A stretch of 64,000 nucleotides of DNA, from positions 92,706-156,705 of the forward strand of contig CAJTDB010000005.1 in assembly GCA_910574965.1 (NCBI GenBank), written 5' to 3'. The notes below the pieces were generated by a model. That model was not told the DNA's origin. It searched no databases and was given only the letters and a program-made list of their open reading frames with translations. Below are positions 25,114 to 34,953 of the stretch, in pieces (positions within the stretch are counted from its first letter, which is position 1; each line of letters starts with the position of its first letter). A program made the position numbers and the translations under genes. This stretch comes from Lachnospiraceae bacterium (GTDB lineage Bacteria > Bacillota > Clostridia > Lachnospirales > Lachnospiraceae).

Positions 25114-26478
25114 ATGGATGAACAAAGGATGGAGGAAGCGCTCATTAAGCGTGTGATGCCCCATGATGAAGAGGCAGAAAATTCCGTGATCGGCGCCATG
25201 CTTATCAATAACGAGGTCATTCTGTCTGCTTCGGAAATCATCACAGGAGAAGACTTCTATCAAAAGCAGATGGGGATCGCCTTTGATACGATGGTGGCTC
25301 TGTACAATGAAGGAAAACCTGTGGAACCGGTGATCCTCCATACAAGCCTGAAGGAAAAAGGGATGCCGGAAGAAGCCTGCAGTGTGGAACAGATTTTACG
25401 CTGGATGAATCGGACATATACATCAGCGAATATTGAGCACTATGCCAGGATCGTGTCGCAAAGGGCGGTAGCCAGGCGTCTGATCCGAATCAACGAGGAG
25501 ATTGCCAATTCCTGCTATGCGGGGACCGAGAACATCAAAGATATACTGACAAGGGCGGAAGAACAGGTGTTCAACCTCGCCCAGAGAGACGGCGGACGGG
25601 AGTTTGTTCCGATTCGCAAAGTTGTCATTGATGTGATGAAAAAGATAGATGCCGCATCCAGGGCAAGAGGCAGTGTGACTGGTCTGGATACCGGTTTTAT
25701 GGATCTGGACTATAAGACCTCAGGCCTGCAGCCTTCGGATCTGATACTGATCGCGGCCAGACCTTCCATGGGAAAGACAGCCTTTGTATTGAACCTGGCC
25801 CAGCATATGGCGATTAAACGGGATCGTGCAGTGGCAATTTTCAGTCTCGAAATGTCCAGAGAGCAGCTTGTGAACCGTATACTGTCGCTGGAATCTCATG
25901 TGGATGCGCAGAAGATTCGTACCGGACGGCTGAAGGATGAGGAGTGGATGAACCTGGTAGAAGGTTCGGCCAGCATCGCCAATTCCAAGCTGATCATTGA
26001 GGATACGCCGGGGATTACGCTGTCGGCTCTGCGTTCTAAGTGCCGCCGGATGAAGATGGAACACGACATCAGCATTGTGATTATAGACTATCTTCAGCTT
26101 ATGAATGGAGACAGCAAATACAGCAATGCGTCCAGGCAGCAGGAAATATCAGATATTTCCCGCGGTCTGAAAGCTCTGGCAAGGGAGCTGAATGTGCCGG
26201 TAGTAGCTCTTTCCCAGCTCAGCCGTGCAGTGGAGCAGAGACCGGATCACCGGCCTATGCTGTCGGATCTAAGGGATTCCGGGGCTATTGAGCAGGATGC
26301 GGATATGGTCATGTTTCTTTATCGGGAAGGATACTATAATCGGGATCTGTCTGAGGCAGAACAAAGAGTTGCGGAAGTCATTATTGCAAAGCAAAGGAAT
26401 GGTCCCATCGGAACGGTAAATCTTTTGTGGCTGCCGGAGCTGACCAAATTCAGCGATATGGACAGAGGACAGATCTAG
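25114..26478 (+). CDS. dnaB: Replicative DNA helicase DnaB
   Basis: A 454-aa hexameric helicase with the N-terminal primase-interaction domain (HDEEAENSVIGAMLI), Walker A ARPSMGKTAFVLN, Walker B-type IVIIDYLQLM and the DRDSGAIEQDAD-like segment SDLRDSGAIEQDADMV. No intein is present. It starts nine bases after rplI. Confidence 0.97.
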   Translation: MDEQRMEEALIKRVMPHDEEAENSVIGAMLINNEVILSASEIITGEDFYQKQMGIAFDTMVALYNEGKPVEPVILHTSLKEKGMPEEACSVEQILRWMNRTYTSANIEHYARIVSQRAVARRLIRINEEIANSCYAGTENIKDILTRAEEQVFNLAQRDGGREFVPIRKVVIDVMKKIDAASRARGSVTGLDTGFMDLDYKTSGLQPSDLILIAARPSMGKTAFVLNLAQHMAIKRDRAVAIFSLEMSREQLVNRILSLESHVDAQKIRTGRLKDEEWMNLVEGSASIANSKLIIEDTPGITLSALRSKCRRMKMEHDISIVIIDYLQLMNGDSKYSNASRQQEISDISRGLKALARELNVPVVALSQLSRAVEQRPDHRPMLSDLRDSGAIEQDADMVMFLYREGYYNRDLSEAEQRVAEVIIAKQRNGPIGTVNLLWLPELTKFSDMDRGQI

Positions 26479-26507
26479 AAGGTTTGGGACGCTGCCGGAC
26501 GCCTGCC

Positions 26508-26536
26508 TTGCTTTCAGCAGAAAACAATGCTACAAT
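26508..26536 (+). promoter_or_regulatory. Promoter of the 144-aa membrane-anchored protein gene
   Basis: TTGCTT and TACAAT are separated by 17 bases. The leader has a hairpin GCATCTGG / CCAGATGC leading into the GATGCGGAAC element. Confidence 0.6.
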
Positions 26537-26599
26537 AAGTGAAAATAAACAGCATCTGGGGCCAGATGCGGAACAAAAATAGGAGGAATGTGAAATACC

Positions 26600-27034
26600 A
26601 TGGTGTGGAAAGTATTGCTTGTCATTTTGGTGATCCTGGTCATCATTCTGGCAGTTTTATATTACTTCGGCAGTAAAATGCAGAAGAAACAGGAGGAGAA
26701 CCAGGCACAGTTAGAGGCGATGGCGCAGACGGTCAGTATGCTGATTATTGACAAAAAGAGGCTGCGGGTCAAGGACTCCGGACTGCCGGCCATAGTCATT
26801 GATCAGGTGCCGAAGTATCTCCGGCGGTCCAAGATGCCTATTGTGAAGGCGAAAGTAGGTCCTAAGGTCATGAACCTGATTGCAGACGAGAAGATCTTTG
26901 AACAGCTTCCCGTGAAGAAGGAAGTAAAAGTCGTTGTAAGCGGCATTTACATCACAGCCATCAAAGGTGCCAGAGGCGGAATTGAGAAGGTCCCGCCCAA
27001 AAAAGGATTTTTCAAAAGATTATTTCACAAGTAA
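26600..27034 (+). CDS. Membrane-anchored hypothetical protein, 144 aa
   Basis: No family recognised. Residues 1-24 form one hydrophobic anchor (VLLVILVILVIILAVLYYFG), followed by a short coiled-coil stretch (QKKQEENQAQLEAMAQ). A soluble, Lys-rich cytoplasmic part contains VSMLIIDKKRLRVKDSGLP and KAKVGPKVMNLIADEKIF, and the tail is basic (KKGFFKRLFHK). The pattern suggests a conserved Firmicutes envelope-associated protein. AGGAGG lies 13 bases before the ATG, so the start is not certain. Monocistronic, with promoter and terminator. Confidence 0.85.
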   Translation: MVWKVLLVILVILVIILAVLYYFGSKMQKKQEENQAQLEAMAQTVSMLIIDKKRLRVKDSGLPAIVIDQVPKYLRRSKMPIVKAKVGPKVMNLIADEKIFEQLPVKKEVKVVVSGIYITAIKGARGGIEKVPPKKGFFKRLFHK

Positions 27035-27040
27035 GAAGAA

Positions 27041-27086
27041 AAGCCCTGCAGGATAATATGGATATTCCTGCGGGGCTTTTTTATAG
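27041..27086. terminator. Intrinsic terminator, possibly bidirectional
   Basis: Stem AAGCCCTGCAGGA / TCCTGCGGGGCTT with TTTTTT downstream and an A-rich run upstream, between convergent genes. Confidence 0.88.
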
Positions 27087-27109
27087 ATCGCCGGTTCACG
27101 GGCCGGCAG

Positions 27110-28285
27110 TTATTTGCTTTCGGCAATGTGATGCTTTTTGGCATATCCGGTGAGGATAAGTGTTAATGCTCCATCGCCGGTGACGTTGCATGCGGTCCCA
27201 AAACTATCCTGAAGGGCAAAAATCGTCAGCATCAGAGCCGTTCCTGTATTGTCGAACAGAAGAATACCGGTGATAAGTCCAAGGGAGGCTACGACAGTCC
27301 CGCCTGGTACGCCGGGTGCACCCAATGCGAAGACGCCTAAAAGCAGGCAGAAAAGAATCATCGTACCCATAGCAGGCATTTTGCCATAAAGAATCTGGGA
27401 TACGGTCATAACAAAGAAAACCTCCGTCAAAACAGAACCGCACAGATGAATATTGGCAAACAGCGGTACGCCGAAGCTTACCATATCTTCCCGGAGTATG
27501 GAAGATTTCCGGGCACAGCGCAGAGCAACTGCAAGAGTCGCGGCGGAAGACATAGTCCCGACAGCCGTAAGATAGGCCGGACCGTAGTGCCGCAGGACTT
27601 CGATGGGATTCTTCCCGGAGTAGATGCCTGCAAGAACATACAACAGAGCCATCCAGAGATAGTGTCCGATCATAACGATCAAAATCACTTTCAGAAAGAC
27701 CGGAAGCTGGCGCGTGATAGTGCCTTCGTAGGAAAGACCGCAGAAAGTACAGGCAATGAATACGGGCAAAATCGGTATGATGACTCTCGTTACAATCTGA
27801 AGGACGATCTGCTGGAACTCTTCCAGGATCTCTGCAGTCCGTTCAGAGCCGGTCCAGGTAACTCCAAGGCCCACCAGAACGGAAAATACCAGTGCGCTCA
27901 TAACGCTCATGATCTGCGGGATTTCCAGTTGGAAGACTACATCGGGAAGCGTCTTAAGTCCTTCCGCTGAGGAAACGATGGAAAGGTGGGGAATCAGTCC
28001 ATAACCTGCCAGCATGGCGAAAAATGCGGCTCCAATGGAGGAGCCATAGGCGATCAGGAGTGCTACCCCCAGCATTTTAGAGGCATTTTTTCCAAGCCTT
28101 GTGATGGAAGGCGCAATAAAGCCGATGACAATCAGCGGTACACAGAAGGTGATGATCTGGCCCATGACCTGTTTTAAAGTTACAATAATGTTCATAAATG
28201 TCTCGTTTGCAGTAAGGCCCGCAAGGATGCCGATTACGACACCGGCCAAAAGCCGGAACGGAAGACTTTGAAATAATTTTTTCAT
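27110..28285 (-). CDS. Dicarboxylate/amino acid:cation symporter (DAACS family)
   Basis: A 391-aa transporter with hydrophobic helices throughout. It has the serine-rich re-entrant loop GTMSSAATLAVAL and the second loop CNVTGDGALTL, matching the NMTGD region of GltP/SstT-type carriers. It imports a dicarboxylate or amino acid with Na+ or H+; the exact substrate cannot be read. The start MKKLFQ follows AAGGAG. It is transcribed alone. Confidence 0.92.
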   Translation of the reverse strand: MKKLFQSLPFRLLAGVVIGILAGLTANETFMNIIVTLKQVMGQIITFCVPLIVIGFIAPSITRLGKNASKMLGVALLIAYGSSIGAAFFAMLAGYGLIPHLSIVSSAEGLKTLPDVVFQLEIPQIMSVMSALVFSVLVGLGVTWTGSERTAEILEEFQQIVLQIVTRVIIPILPVFIACTFCGLSYEGTITRQLPVFLKVILIVMIGHYLWMALLYVLAGIYSGKNPIEVLRHYGPAYLTAVGTMSSAATLAVALRCARKSSILREDMVSFGVPLFANIHLCGSVLTEVFFVMTVSQILYGKMPAMGTMILFCLLLGVFALGAPGVPGGTVVASLGLITGILLFDNTGTALMLTIFALQDSFGTACNVTGDGALTLILTGYAKKHHIAESK

Positions 28286-28421
28286 GATGATGTTCTCCTT
28301 TTCTGTTGCAGACTGCCGGAACTTTGCTTCCGATCTGTCTTTGGAGTATGTCTAAGGATCGGCTGCTGACCGATCCGAGCAGACTCTAATATAGTATATT
28401 TCATTTTGGAGAATTTGATAA

Positions 28422-28473
28422 TAAAAAGAGAAACTGCCGCAGTACGCGCTTGTACCCGCGTGCCGCGGCAGTC
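28422..28473 (-). terminator. Intrinsic terminator of metK
   Basis: On the minus strand CTGCCGC / GCGGCAG close a larger stem-loop, followed by TTTCTCTTTTT. Confidence 0.85.
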
Positions 28474-28489
28474 GTATAAGGACTGCTTT

Positions 28490-29677
28490 TTAAAGGTATG
28501 CTTTTAAAGCCTCTGCCCGGTCTGTTCTCTCCCACGGAAGGTCCAGATCGGTGCGTCCGAAGTGCCCGTAAGCGGCGGTCTGTTTGTAGATAGGCCGGCG
28601 CAGGTCGAGCATCTTAATGATCCCGGCCGGGCGCAGGTCAAAATTCTCGCGGATAATTTCCACCAGCTTCTGGTCCGGAAGCTTTCCGGTGCCAAAAGTA
28701 TCCACCATAACGGAAGTGGGTCTTGCGACACCGATGGCATAGGAGAGCTGAATCTCACACTTGTCGGCCAGTCCTGCAGCTACGATGTTTTTGGCTGCAT
28801 AACGCGCTGCATAAGCGGCAGAACGGTCTACTTTCGTACAGTCTTTGCCGGAAAATGCACCGCCGCCATGGCGTGCATATCCGCCGTATGTATCCACAAT
28901 GATCTTGCGTCCGGTCAGTCCGCTGTCTCCGTGGGGTCCGCCGATTACAAAGCGGCCTGTAGGATTGATGAAAAATTTCGTCTCTGCATCCACCAGATCA
29001 GCCGGAAGGACGGCATCGAACACATGTTTTTTGATGTCGGCATGAATCTGCTCCTGAGTCACGTCATCACTGTGCTGAGTGGACAGAACAACCGCATCCA
29101 GACGAATGGGTTTTCCGTTTTCGTCGTATTCTACCGTTACCTGAGTCTTGCCGTCCGGACGAAGATAGGGCAGGGTGCCGTCTTTGCGGACCTGTGTGAG
29201 ACGAAGGGCCAGCTTGTGCGCCAGGGCGATGGGATAGGGCATCATCTCCGGCGTCTCGTTGGAAGCATAACCGAACATCATACCCTGATCTCCGGCTCCG
29301 ATGGCTTCAATCTCGCTGTCATCCATCTGATTTTCCTTGGCTTCAAGGGCTTTGTTGACGCCCATGGCAATGTCGGTGGACTGCTCATCAATCGCAGTGA
29401 TTACTGCGCAGGTATTGGCATCAAAGCCGAATTTTCCTCTGGTGTAGCCGATTTCCCGGATGGTATCCCGGACGATTTTCTGCATATCTACATAAGCATT
29501 GGTTGTGATTTCGCCCATGACAAGCACCAGTCCGGTGGTTGTACAGGTCTCGCAGGCAACACGGCTCATGGGGTCCTGTTCCATTAAAGCGTCCAATATG
29601 GCATCAGAGATCTGATCGCACATTTTGTCCGGATGCCCTTCGGTTACGGATTCTGAAGTAAACAATAATTTTTCCAT
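28490..29677 (-). CDS. metK: S-adenosylmethionine synthetase
   Basis: 395 aa. It makes SAM from methionine and ATP. Conserved MetK blocks are [20 protein letters not shown] at the start, [12 protein letters not shown] and [22 protein letters not shown] 29677 follows AAAGGAG; the longer frame extends into the riboswitch. It is controlled by the SAM-I riboswitch upstream. Confidence 0.98.
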   Translation of the reverse strand: MEKLLFTSESVTEGHPDKMCDQISDAILDALMEQDPMSRVACETCTTTGLVLVMGEITTNAYVDMQKIVRDTIREIGYTRGKFGFDANTCAVITAIDEQSTDIAMGVNKALEAKENQMDDSEIEAIGAGDQGMMFGYASNETPEMMPYPIALAHKLALRLTQVRKDGTLPYLRPDGKTQVTVEYDENGKPIRLDAVVLSTQHSDDVTQEQIHADIKKHVFDAVLPADLVDAETKFFINPTGRFVIGGPHGDSGLTGRKIIVDTYGGYARHGGGAFSGKDCTKVDRSAAYAARYAAKNIVAAGLADKCEIQLSYAIGVARPTSVMVDTFGTGKLPDQKLVEIIRENFDLRPAGIIKMLDLRRPIYKQTAAYGHFGRTDLDLPWERTDRAEALKAYL

Positions 29678-29710
29678 AGGTACTCCTTTCGTTTCAAATG
29701 ACTTTGGAAA

Positions 29711-29857
29711 TAAAGAAAGGCCCGCATAAGCGGACCTGATAAAATCATTCACCAAATCCTCTTATTGTTCGATCACTCGCTCAGGTTAGCACCTTCCTGT
29801 ATACAGGGGTTGCCGGGTTTCACAGATCCTATGTATCTCCACCGCTCTGAATAAGAG
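29711..29857 (-). promoter_or_regulatory. SAM-I (S-box) riboswitch before metK
   Basis: The minus strand shows the S-box core in order: P1 (CTCTTATT / AATAAGAG, 29759-29857), AGAGCGGTGGA, GAAACCCGGCAACC, AAGGTGCTAA and CCTGAGCGAG. The expression platform is the terminator GGTCCGC / GCGGGCC followed by TTTCTTTA (29711-29737). SAM binding should stabilise the terminator and lower metK expression. Confidence 0.97.
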
Positions 29858-29888
29858 AAATTACGATATGGGCTTTTCTTTGTCTATT

Positions 29889-29917
29889 AAGATACTCCAG
29901 ACAGAGAAAAAAGTCAA
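29889..29917 (-). promoter_or_regulatory. Promoter of the metK riboswitch transcript
   Basis: On the minus strand TTGACT and TATCTT are separated by 17 bases, about 30 bases before the aptamer. Confidence 0.7.
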
Positions 29918-29976
29918 GAGGTTCCGATGATTTTACAGTGTTTTACAAAAAGTTTATAAATACTGTGTGGGACTTG

Positions 29977-29985
29977 TGGTATAAT
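29977..29985 (+). promoter_or_regulatory. Extended -10 promoter of the two-component operon
   Basis: TG-G-TATAAT lies about 33 bases before the histidine kinase start. No good -35 is present. Confidence 0.55.
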
Positions 29986-30017
29986 CTTAAAATAGCAGAA
30001 AGATGGAGGAGAGAACC

Positions 30018-31109
30018 GTGAACCTGAAAACGAAGCTCATCATTACGTTCGGTGTGGTGATCGCTGTTCCCCTGTTTCTGATCACCATCGTGTTTACCGG
30101 TTTTATGAGTCTGCAGCCTGTGGAGGTGGCAACACCTCAGACCAGGGAATTTCTTGGTGAGATGCTCCTGTCGGTGATTCTGATTATGGCGATGACCAGC
30201 AGTTTTCTAATCGCCTGGATCTATCGGAGCATCTTAAGCCCCATTGAGACGCTGAAGAAAGCCACAAGGAACATCCGGGACGGCAATCTGGACTTTGAAG
30301 TGGATATCGAGGACAACGACGAGATCGGAGAGCTGTGCGCGGACTTTGAGGAGATGCGCATCCGGCTGAAAGAGTCTACCGAGGAGAAGGTAGTTTTCGA
30401 CAGCCAGAACAAGGAACTGATCAGCAACATTTCCCATGACCTGAAGACGCCTATTACGGCCATTAAAGGCTACGTGGAGGGCCTTCTGGATGGTGTGGCC
30501 GATACGCCGGAAAAACAGCAGAAATATCTGAGGACCATTTACAATAAAGCCAACGATATGGATCGGCTGATTAACGAACTGACGTTCTATTCCAAGATCG
30601 ATACCAACCGCATTCCCTATACATTCAGTAAAATCAATGTGCGTGAATATTTTGACGACTGTGTGGAGGATATCGGGCTGGAGCTGAGCCAGCAGCAGAT
30701 AGAGCTGACTTACACCAATGAAGTGGCAAGGGATGTGCTGGTCATTGCGGACGCGGAACAGATGAAACGTGTCATTAATAATATTGTGGGAAATTCCATA
30801 AAATATATGGATAAGCCGGATCCTTTTATCCGAATCAGTGTGTTGGACGTAGGGGATTTTATTCAGGTGGAGATCGAGGATAACGGACGCGGCATTGCCG
30901 CGAAAGACGTTCCCTATATCTTCGACCGTTTTTACCGGACCGATACTTCCAGAAATTCATCCAAAGGAGGGAGCGGAATCGGACTTTCCATTGTTCATAA
31001 GATCCTGGAAGATCACGGCGGGAAGGTCTGGGTGACCAGTCGGGAAGAGGAAGGAACGACCATGTATTTTGTTCTTAGAAAATATCAGGAGGTGCCAGTA
31101 AGTGAGTAA
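30018..31109 (+). CDS. Membrane sensor histidine kinase
   Basis: 363 aa. There are two transmembrane helices (about 4-30 and 46-68) with a very short extracellular loop, then HAMP (about 70-120), HisKA with the phosphoacceptor His in ISHDLKTPITAIKG, and HATPase with NNIVGNSIKYM (N box), DNGRGI and GGSGIGLSIV. The short loop suggests sensing within or at the membrane. GTG 30018 is chosen because GGAGG lies eight bases before it; the ATG at 30003 would overlap that site. It overlaps the response regulator by eight bases. Confidence 0.94.
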   Translation: MNLKTKLIITFGVVIAVPLFLITIVFTGFMSLQPVEVATPQTREFLGEMLLSVILIMAMTSSFLIAWIYRSILSPIETLKKATRNIRDGNLDFEVDIEDNDEIGELCADFEEMRIRLKESTEEKVVFDSQNKELISNISHDLKTPITAIKGYVEGLLDGVADTPEKQQKYLRTIYNKANDMDRLINELTFYSKIDTNRIPYTFSKINVREYFDDCVEDIGLELSQQQIELTYTNEVARDVLVIADAEQMKRVINNIVGNSIKYMDKPDPFIRISVLDVGDFIQVEIEDNGRGIAAKDVPYIFDRFYRTDTSRNSSKGGSGIGLSIVHKILEDHGGKVWVTSREEEGTTMYFVLRKYQEVPVSE

Positions 31110-31791
31110 AATATTAATTATTGAAGATGAAGAAGCCATTGCTGACCTTGAGAAAGATTATTTGGAGCTGAGCGGTTTTACTGTGGAGATCGAAGAAAGA
31201 GGAGACACCGGTCTTACAAGAGCCTTGACAGAGGAATTTAATCTAATCATACTGGATCTTATGCTTCCCGGAGTAGACGGGTTTGAGATCTGCCGGCAGA
31301 TACGGGAGGAAAAGAATATTCCGGTGATTATGGTATCAGCCAAAAAAGACGATATCGACAAGATCCGCGGTCTGGGTCTTGGCGCCGATGACTACATGAC
31401 CAAGCCGTTTAGCCCAAGCGAGCTTGTGGCGCGGGTAAAGGCACATATGGCCCGTTATGAGCGTCTGATCGGGAGCGGCATTCAGGAAAATGAGATTGTG
31501 GAAATCCGGGGGATCAAGATTGACAAGACTGCCCGTCGGGTGTGGATCAATGGGGAAGAGAAGGCATTTACCTCCAAAGAGTTCGATCTGCTCACGTTTC
31601 TTGCCCAGAATCCCAATCATGTGTTTACGAAAGAAGAGCTGTTCAGCAAGATCTGGGATATGGAATCCATCGGGGATATTGCCACGGTGACGGTCCATAT
31701 TAAGAAGATCCGGGAGAAGATCGAATTCAATACGGCAAAGCCTCAGTATATCGAGACCATCTGGGGAGTCGGATACCGGTTCAAAGTGTAG
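31102..31791 (+). CDS. OmpR-family response regulator
   Basis: 229 aa. The receiver domain carries the acidic pair in IIEDEEAIAD, phosphoacceptor Asp in LILDLMLPGVDG, and conserved switch residues in VMVSAKKDD and MTKPF. The C-terminal winged helix contains FTSKEFDLLTFLAQNP and VTVHIKKIREKIE. It starts with GTG inside the kinase gene. Cognate partner of the kinase; targets unknown. Confidence 0.95.
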   Translation: MSKILIIEDEEAIADLEKDYLELSGFTVEIEERGDTGLTRALTEEFNLIILDLMLPGVDGFEICRQIREEKNIPVIMVSAKKDDIDKIRGLGLGADDYMTKPFSPSELVARVKAHMARYERLIGSGIQENEIVEIRGIKIDKTARRVWINGEEKAFTSKEFDLLTFLAQNPNHVFTKEELFSKIWDMESIGDIATVTVHIKKIREKIEFNTAKPQYIETIWGVGYRFKV

Positions 31792-31812
31792 GCTGCGGTT
31801 CAGCCTACTTTC
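31789..31812. terminator. Hairpin shared by the ends of two convergent genes
   Basis: GTAGGCTG-CGGTT-CAGCCTAC spans the stop codons of the response regulator and murA. Only TTTC follows on the plus side, so termination is likely weak. Confidence 0.5.
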
Positions 31813-33092
31813 AGGCGGAATTTCTGGATCTCCTTCTCGCTTGCGACTTTCTCAATCTTCGCACCGAGGCCCTGGAATTTAAGATCCAGGTTTTCATATC
31901 CGCGTTCAATATAGTAGATATCATCTACGATGGTGATGCCTTCCGCTGCCAGCCCTGCGATAACAAGGGCTGCGCCTGCGCGAAGATCCGGGGCACTTAC
32001 ACGGGCGCCGGTAAAGCGCTCCACGCCGCTGATAACGGCCACATTGCCCTCTACCTTTACAGAAGCGCCCATACGCGCCAGCTCGTCCACGTAGCGGAAC
32101 CGGTTTTCGAAGATGCTTTCGGTTACGATACTGGTACCGTCTGCCAGGGCAAGAGATACGGCCATCTGGGGCTGCATATCCGTAGGGAATCCCGGATAGG
32201 GCATCGTCTTCACATGGGTGCTCTGAAGTTTTTCCGGTCCGATCACACGGACAGCATCGTCATACTCATACACTTTGCAGCCGAGTTCGAGAAGCTTGGA
32301 GCTGGTTGCTTCCAAATGTTTCGGTATTACATTATGAAGGATGATATCTCCGCCGGTGACGGCAGACGCGAACATAAACGTTCCGGCCTCAATCTGGTCC
32401 GGAATGATGGAGTATTCGGTCTTGTGCAGGGACCGGACGCCTTTGATGCGGATCACGTCCGTGCCGGCGCCTTTGATGCTGGCTCCCATGCTGTTCAGGA
32501 AATTTGCCACGTCTACCACATGGGGTTCTTTGGCGGCATTTTCGATGGTGGTGTTTCCGTCTGCCATAACAGCAGCCATCATAATGTTGATCGTCGCTCC
32601 CACACTGACCATATCAAGGAAAATATGTGCGCCGTGAAGGGTTTCTGCCTCTGCGATGACAAAGCCGTGTTCTACTTTTGTCTTGGCCCCCATGGCTTTA
32701 AAGCCTTTCAGATGCTGGTCGATGGGACGGCTGCCGATGTTGCATCCGCCCGGAAGGGGAACCTGTGCTTTTCTGTATTTGCCCAGCAGGGCGCCGAGCA
32801 GATAATAAGACGCCCGGATCTTTTTCATGCTTTCGCTTTCCACGATAAAATTTTCCACACTGGATCCGTTGATCTTCACTGCATGGCTGTTGATGCGTTC
32901 CACACGTGTGCCGATTTTTTCCATGGCATCTAAAAGCGCATTAATATCCCGGACATCCGGAAGATTGTCTATATATACGGTTTCATTTGTCATATTTGCA
33001 GCGGCAAGGATTGCAAGTGCCGCGTTCTTTGCCCCGCCGATCTCTACTTCGCCGTACAGCGGGATTCCGCCCTTAATAATATACTGTTCCAC
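31800..33092 (-). CDS. murA: UDP-N-acetylglucosamine 1-carboxyvinyltransferase
   Basis: 430 aa. First committed step of peptidoglycan synthesis, using phosphoenolpyruvate. The conserved Lys-Asn in GGAKNAALAIL and catalytic Cys in PLPGGCNIGSRPID (fosfomycin target) are present. The start is GTG 33092 after GAGGTGG. Firmicutes often have two MurA paralogs; which one this is cannot be told here. Confidence 0.97.
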   Translation of the reverse strand: MEQYIIKGGIPLYGEVEIGGAKNAALAILAAANMTNETVYIDNLPDVRDINALLDAMEKIGTRVERINSHAVKINGSSVENFIVESESMKKIRASYYLLGALLGKYRKAQVPLPGGCNIGSRPIDQHLKGFKAMGAKTKVEHGFVIAEAETLHGAHIFLDMVSVGATINIMMAAVMADGNTTIENAAKEPHVVDVANFLNSMGASIKGAGTDVIRIKGVRSLHKTEYSIIPDQIEAGTFMFASAVTGGDIILHNVIPKHLEATSSKLLELGCKVYEYDDAVRVIGPEKLQSTHVKTMPYPGFPTDMQPQMAVSLALADGTSIVTESIFENRFRYVDELARMGASVKVEGNVAVISGVERFTGARVSAPDLRAGAALVIAGLAAEGITIVDDIYYIERGYENLDLKFQGLGAKIEKVASEKEIQKFRLKVG

Positions 33093-33469
33093 GATTCCAC
33101 CTCATCGTTTTGCTACGATTTATTTTCTATGTAAAGCTTGCGCCGAAAAGGCACTTCTTATTCGCTGTTTTTTTATTTGTAAAATGTATAAATCTGCCAG
33201 TTTTTATTTTTGATTAAAATGCATAGAATGAACTGCATATCTTTGTTATTATATATTAAGGGTGGGGAAAAATCAATGAACACTTTGTCAAAAAAGGACT
33301 CCGTTTTTCGGCCGCACCCTGCAATTTTTATAAAGTACCTGCTGTTTTCTTTTTTAAATATAACATTATTTTGCCGTCTCTTCAACCGGAGAAATGTAAA
33401 GGACTGTAAAAAAATGACAGGATGTGCTATACTGAATCATATGATTGAATACAAAGGAGGTACGAACTT
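33093..33469. other. Intergenic region, 377 bases, with promoter of the GlsB-type gene
   Basis: Very AT-rich. Near the right end an extended -10 (TGC-TATACT, 33426-33433) has a weak -35 (TGTAAA, 33405-33410) 17 bases upstream. No gene, RNA motif or strong hairpin is evident in the remainder. Short open frames there lack ribosome binding sites. Confidence 0.6.
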
Positions 33470-33712
33470 ATGTTTGGTCTTATCATAGGACTGCTGATCG
33501 GAGGAATTGCCGGCTGGCTTGCAGGGAAGGTCATGAACAGCGAAGGGGGAATGATGAGAAATATTATTCTCGGCATTGTCGGAGGCATTGTGGGAAATGC
33601 GGTGCTGGGAATGATCGGTATCCACGGGAGCGGATTCATTGGGAAGATCATTGTGGCGCTGGTAGGGTCCTGCATCGTAATCTGGCTGGTAAACAACCTT
33701 TCGAAAGGATAA
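33470..33712 (+). CDS. GlsB/YeaQ/YmgE-family stress-response membrane protein
   Basis: 80 aa, three glycine-rich membrane segments (LIIGLLIGGIAGWLAGKVM, GIVGGIVGNAVLGMIG, ALVGSCIVIWLV). This is the full length of the transglycosylase-associated family, linked to stress responses with no known activity. AAAGGAGG precedes the start. A strong terminator follows. Confidence 0.93.
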   Translation: MFGLIIGLLIGGIAGWLAGKVMNSEGGMMRNIILGIVGGIVGNAVLGMIGIHGSGFIGKIIVALVGSCIVIWLVNNLSKG

Positions 33713-33723
33713 CATGCGTATAT

Positions 33724-33778
33724 AAAGAGCCGTCCGGAGCAGATCCGTCAGGATTGACAGGATACCGGACGGCTCTTT
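33724..33778. terminator. Bidirectional intrinsic terminator
   Basis: Stem AAAGAGCCGTCCGG / CCGGACGGCTCTTT, symmetric in both directions, between the GlsB-type gene and cfa. Confidence 0.9.
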
Positions 33779-33786
33779 GTACAGAA

Positions 33787-34953
33787 TCAGTACCACCTTG
33801 TCATGGGCAGATCGTTGTTGATTCCGTTCGTGAAAAGAATCTGGTGCAGATCGATGATTCCATCCATAAAAGTGGCTGCACAGGAACACAGATAAAGCTC
33901 CCACATTCTGGCAAACCGCTCGTCAAACATGCCGGTCACTTCCTGCCGGTGTTCCTGAAAGTTTTCGTTCCAGCAAAGGAGTGTGCGGCTGTAGTGACGG
34001 CGCAGACTTTCAATGTCCAGCGTATACAGATCCAGTTCTCCGGCAATCTGGAGTATTTCCCGAAGGCTTGGAATGACACCGCCGGGGAAAATATATTTCT
34101 TGATCCAGGCGTCTCCCGGATATTCCCGCAGAGCACTGATAAAGTGCAGAAGGAACAGTCCGCCGGGGTTCAGCGCCCGGCGGACGGATTCCATAAAGGA
34201 AATGTAATTTTCCCTTCCCACGTGTTCGGCCATGCCTACACTGACGATCCGGTCAAAAGTAAGATCAAGAGTCTTTAAATCCCGGTAGTCCAGAAGCTCC
34301 GCCCGCAGTTTTCCTTCCAGCCCCTCTTCGCGAATGCGCTGTTCAAACAGATACTTCTGTTCTTCGCTGAGGGTGATTCCCACCCCCTGTATCCCATACT
34401 TTTTGGCAGCCCGCAGAAGGAGAAAGCCCCAGCCGCATCCGATGTCGCAGAGGGTCATTCCTTCCTTCAGATACAGTTTTTCCAGAATCCGGTCGGCTTT
34501 TTGACACTGAGCCGTGAAAAGAGAGTCTTCTTCTGTCTGAAAATAGGCGCAGGAATAGCTGAGGGTTTCATCCAGCCATAGACGGTAGAAATCGTTTCCA
34601 ATATTGTAATGAGAACATACTTCCTTTTTCTGGTTTTTCTTTGAGACAGAGGAGAACAACAGTTTGTTCAGTGCCCGTGTATCGGTGGAGAATTTGCCCA
34701 TCTGTCCCAGAAAAGACCGGAGGGCAGGATACAGACTGCCTTCGATCTGGATATGGCCGTCCATATAGGCTTCTCCTAGTGCCAGGGAAGTGCTCGTCAT
34801 AAGTTCTTTTACCTTTGGCATCTGCCGGATAATGACGGAAAAGGCCGGATCTCCCTTTCCGATCTGGTGCGGCTCTCCGTGCATGACCAGGGTAAAGGGA
34901 CAGTCGTCAAACCGGCTCATATATTTTAGAAATTCATAGTCTGTCAGATTCAT
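33787..34953 (-). CDS. cfa: Cyclopropane-fatty-acyl-phospholipid synthase
   Basis: 388 aa. It adds a methylene bridge from SAM to unsaturated membrane lipids. The N-terminal lipid-binding part is followed by the CFA core CSHYNIGNDFYRLWLDETLSYS, SAM motif CDIGCGWGFLLL, ITLSEEQ, and VSVGMAEHVG with the active-site Glu/His. ATG 34953 is chosen where the family N-terminus begins. Confidence 0.95.
   Translation of the reverse strand: MNLTDYEFLKYMSRFDDCPFTLVMHGEPHQIGKGDPAFSVIIRQMPKVKELMTSTSLALGEAYMDGHIQIEGSLYPALRSFLGQMGKFSTDTRALNKLLFSSVSKKNQKKEVCSHYNIGNDFYRLWLDETLSYSCAYFQTEEDSLFTAQCQKADRILEKLYLKEGMTLCDIGCGWGFLLLRAAKKYGIQGVGITLSEEQKYLFEQRIREEGLEGKLRAELLDYRDLKTLDLTFDRIVSVGMAEHVGRENYISFMESVRRALNPGGLFLLHFISALREYPGDAWIKKYIFPGGVIPSLREILQIAGELDLYTLDIESLRRHYSRTLLCWNENFQEHRQEVTGMFDERFARMWELYLCSCAATFMDGIIDLHQILFTNGINNDLPMTRWY

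Noticed and set aside
28562..29587. 341-residue plus-strand reading frame opposite metK
   Set aside because: Fully antisense to an obvious metK with no ribosome binding site and no recognisable protein features.
32214..32933. 239-residue plus-strand reading frame opposite murA
   Set aside because: Antisense shadow of a well-conserved gene; no supporting signals.
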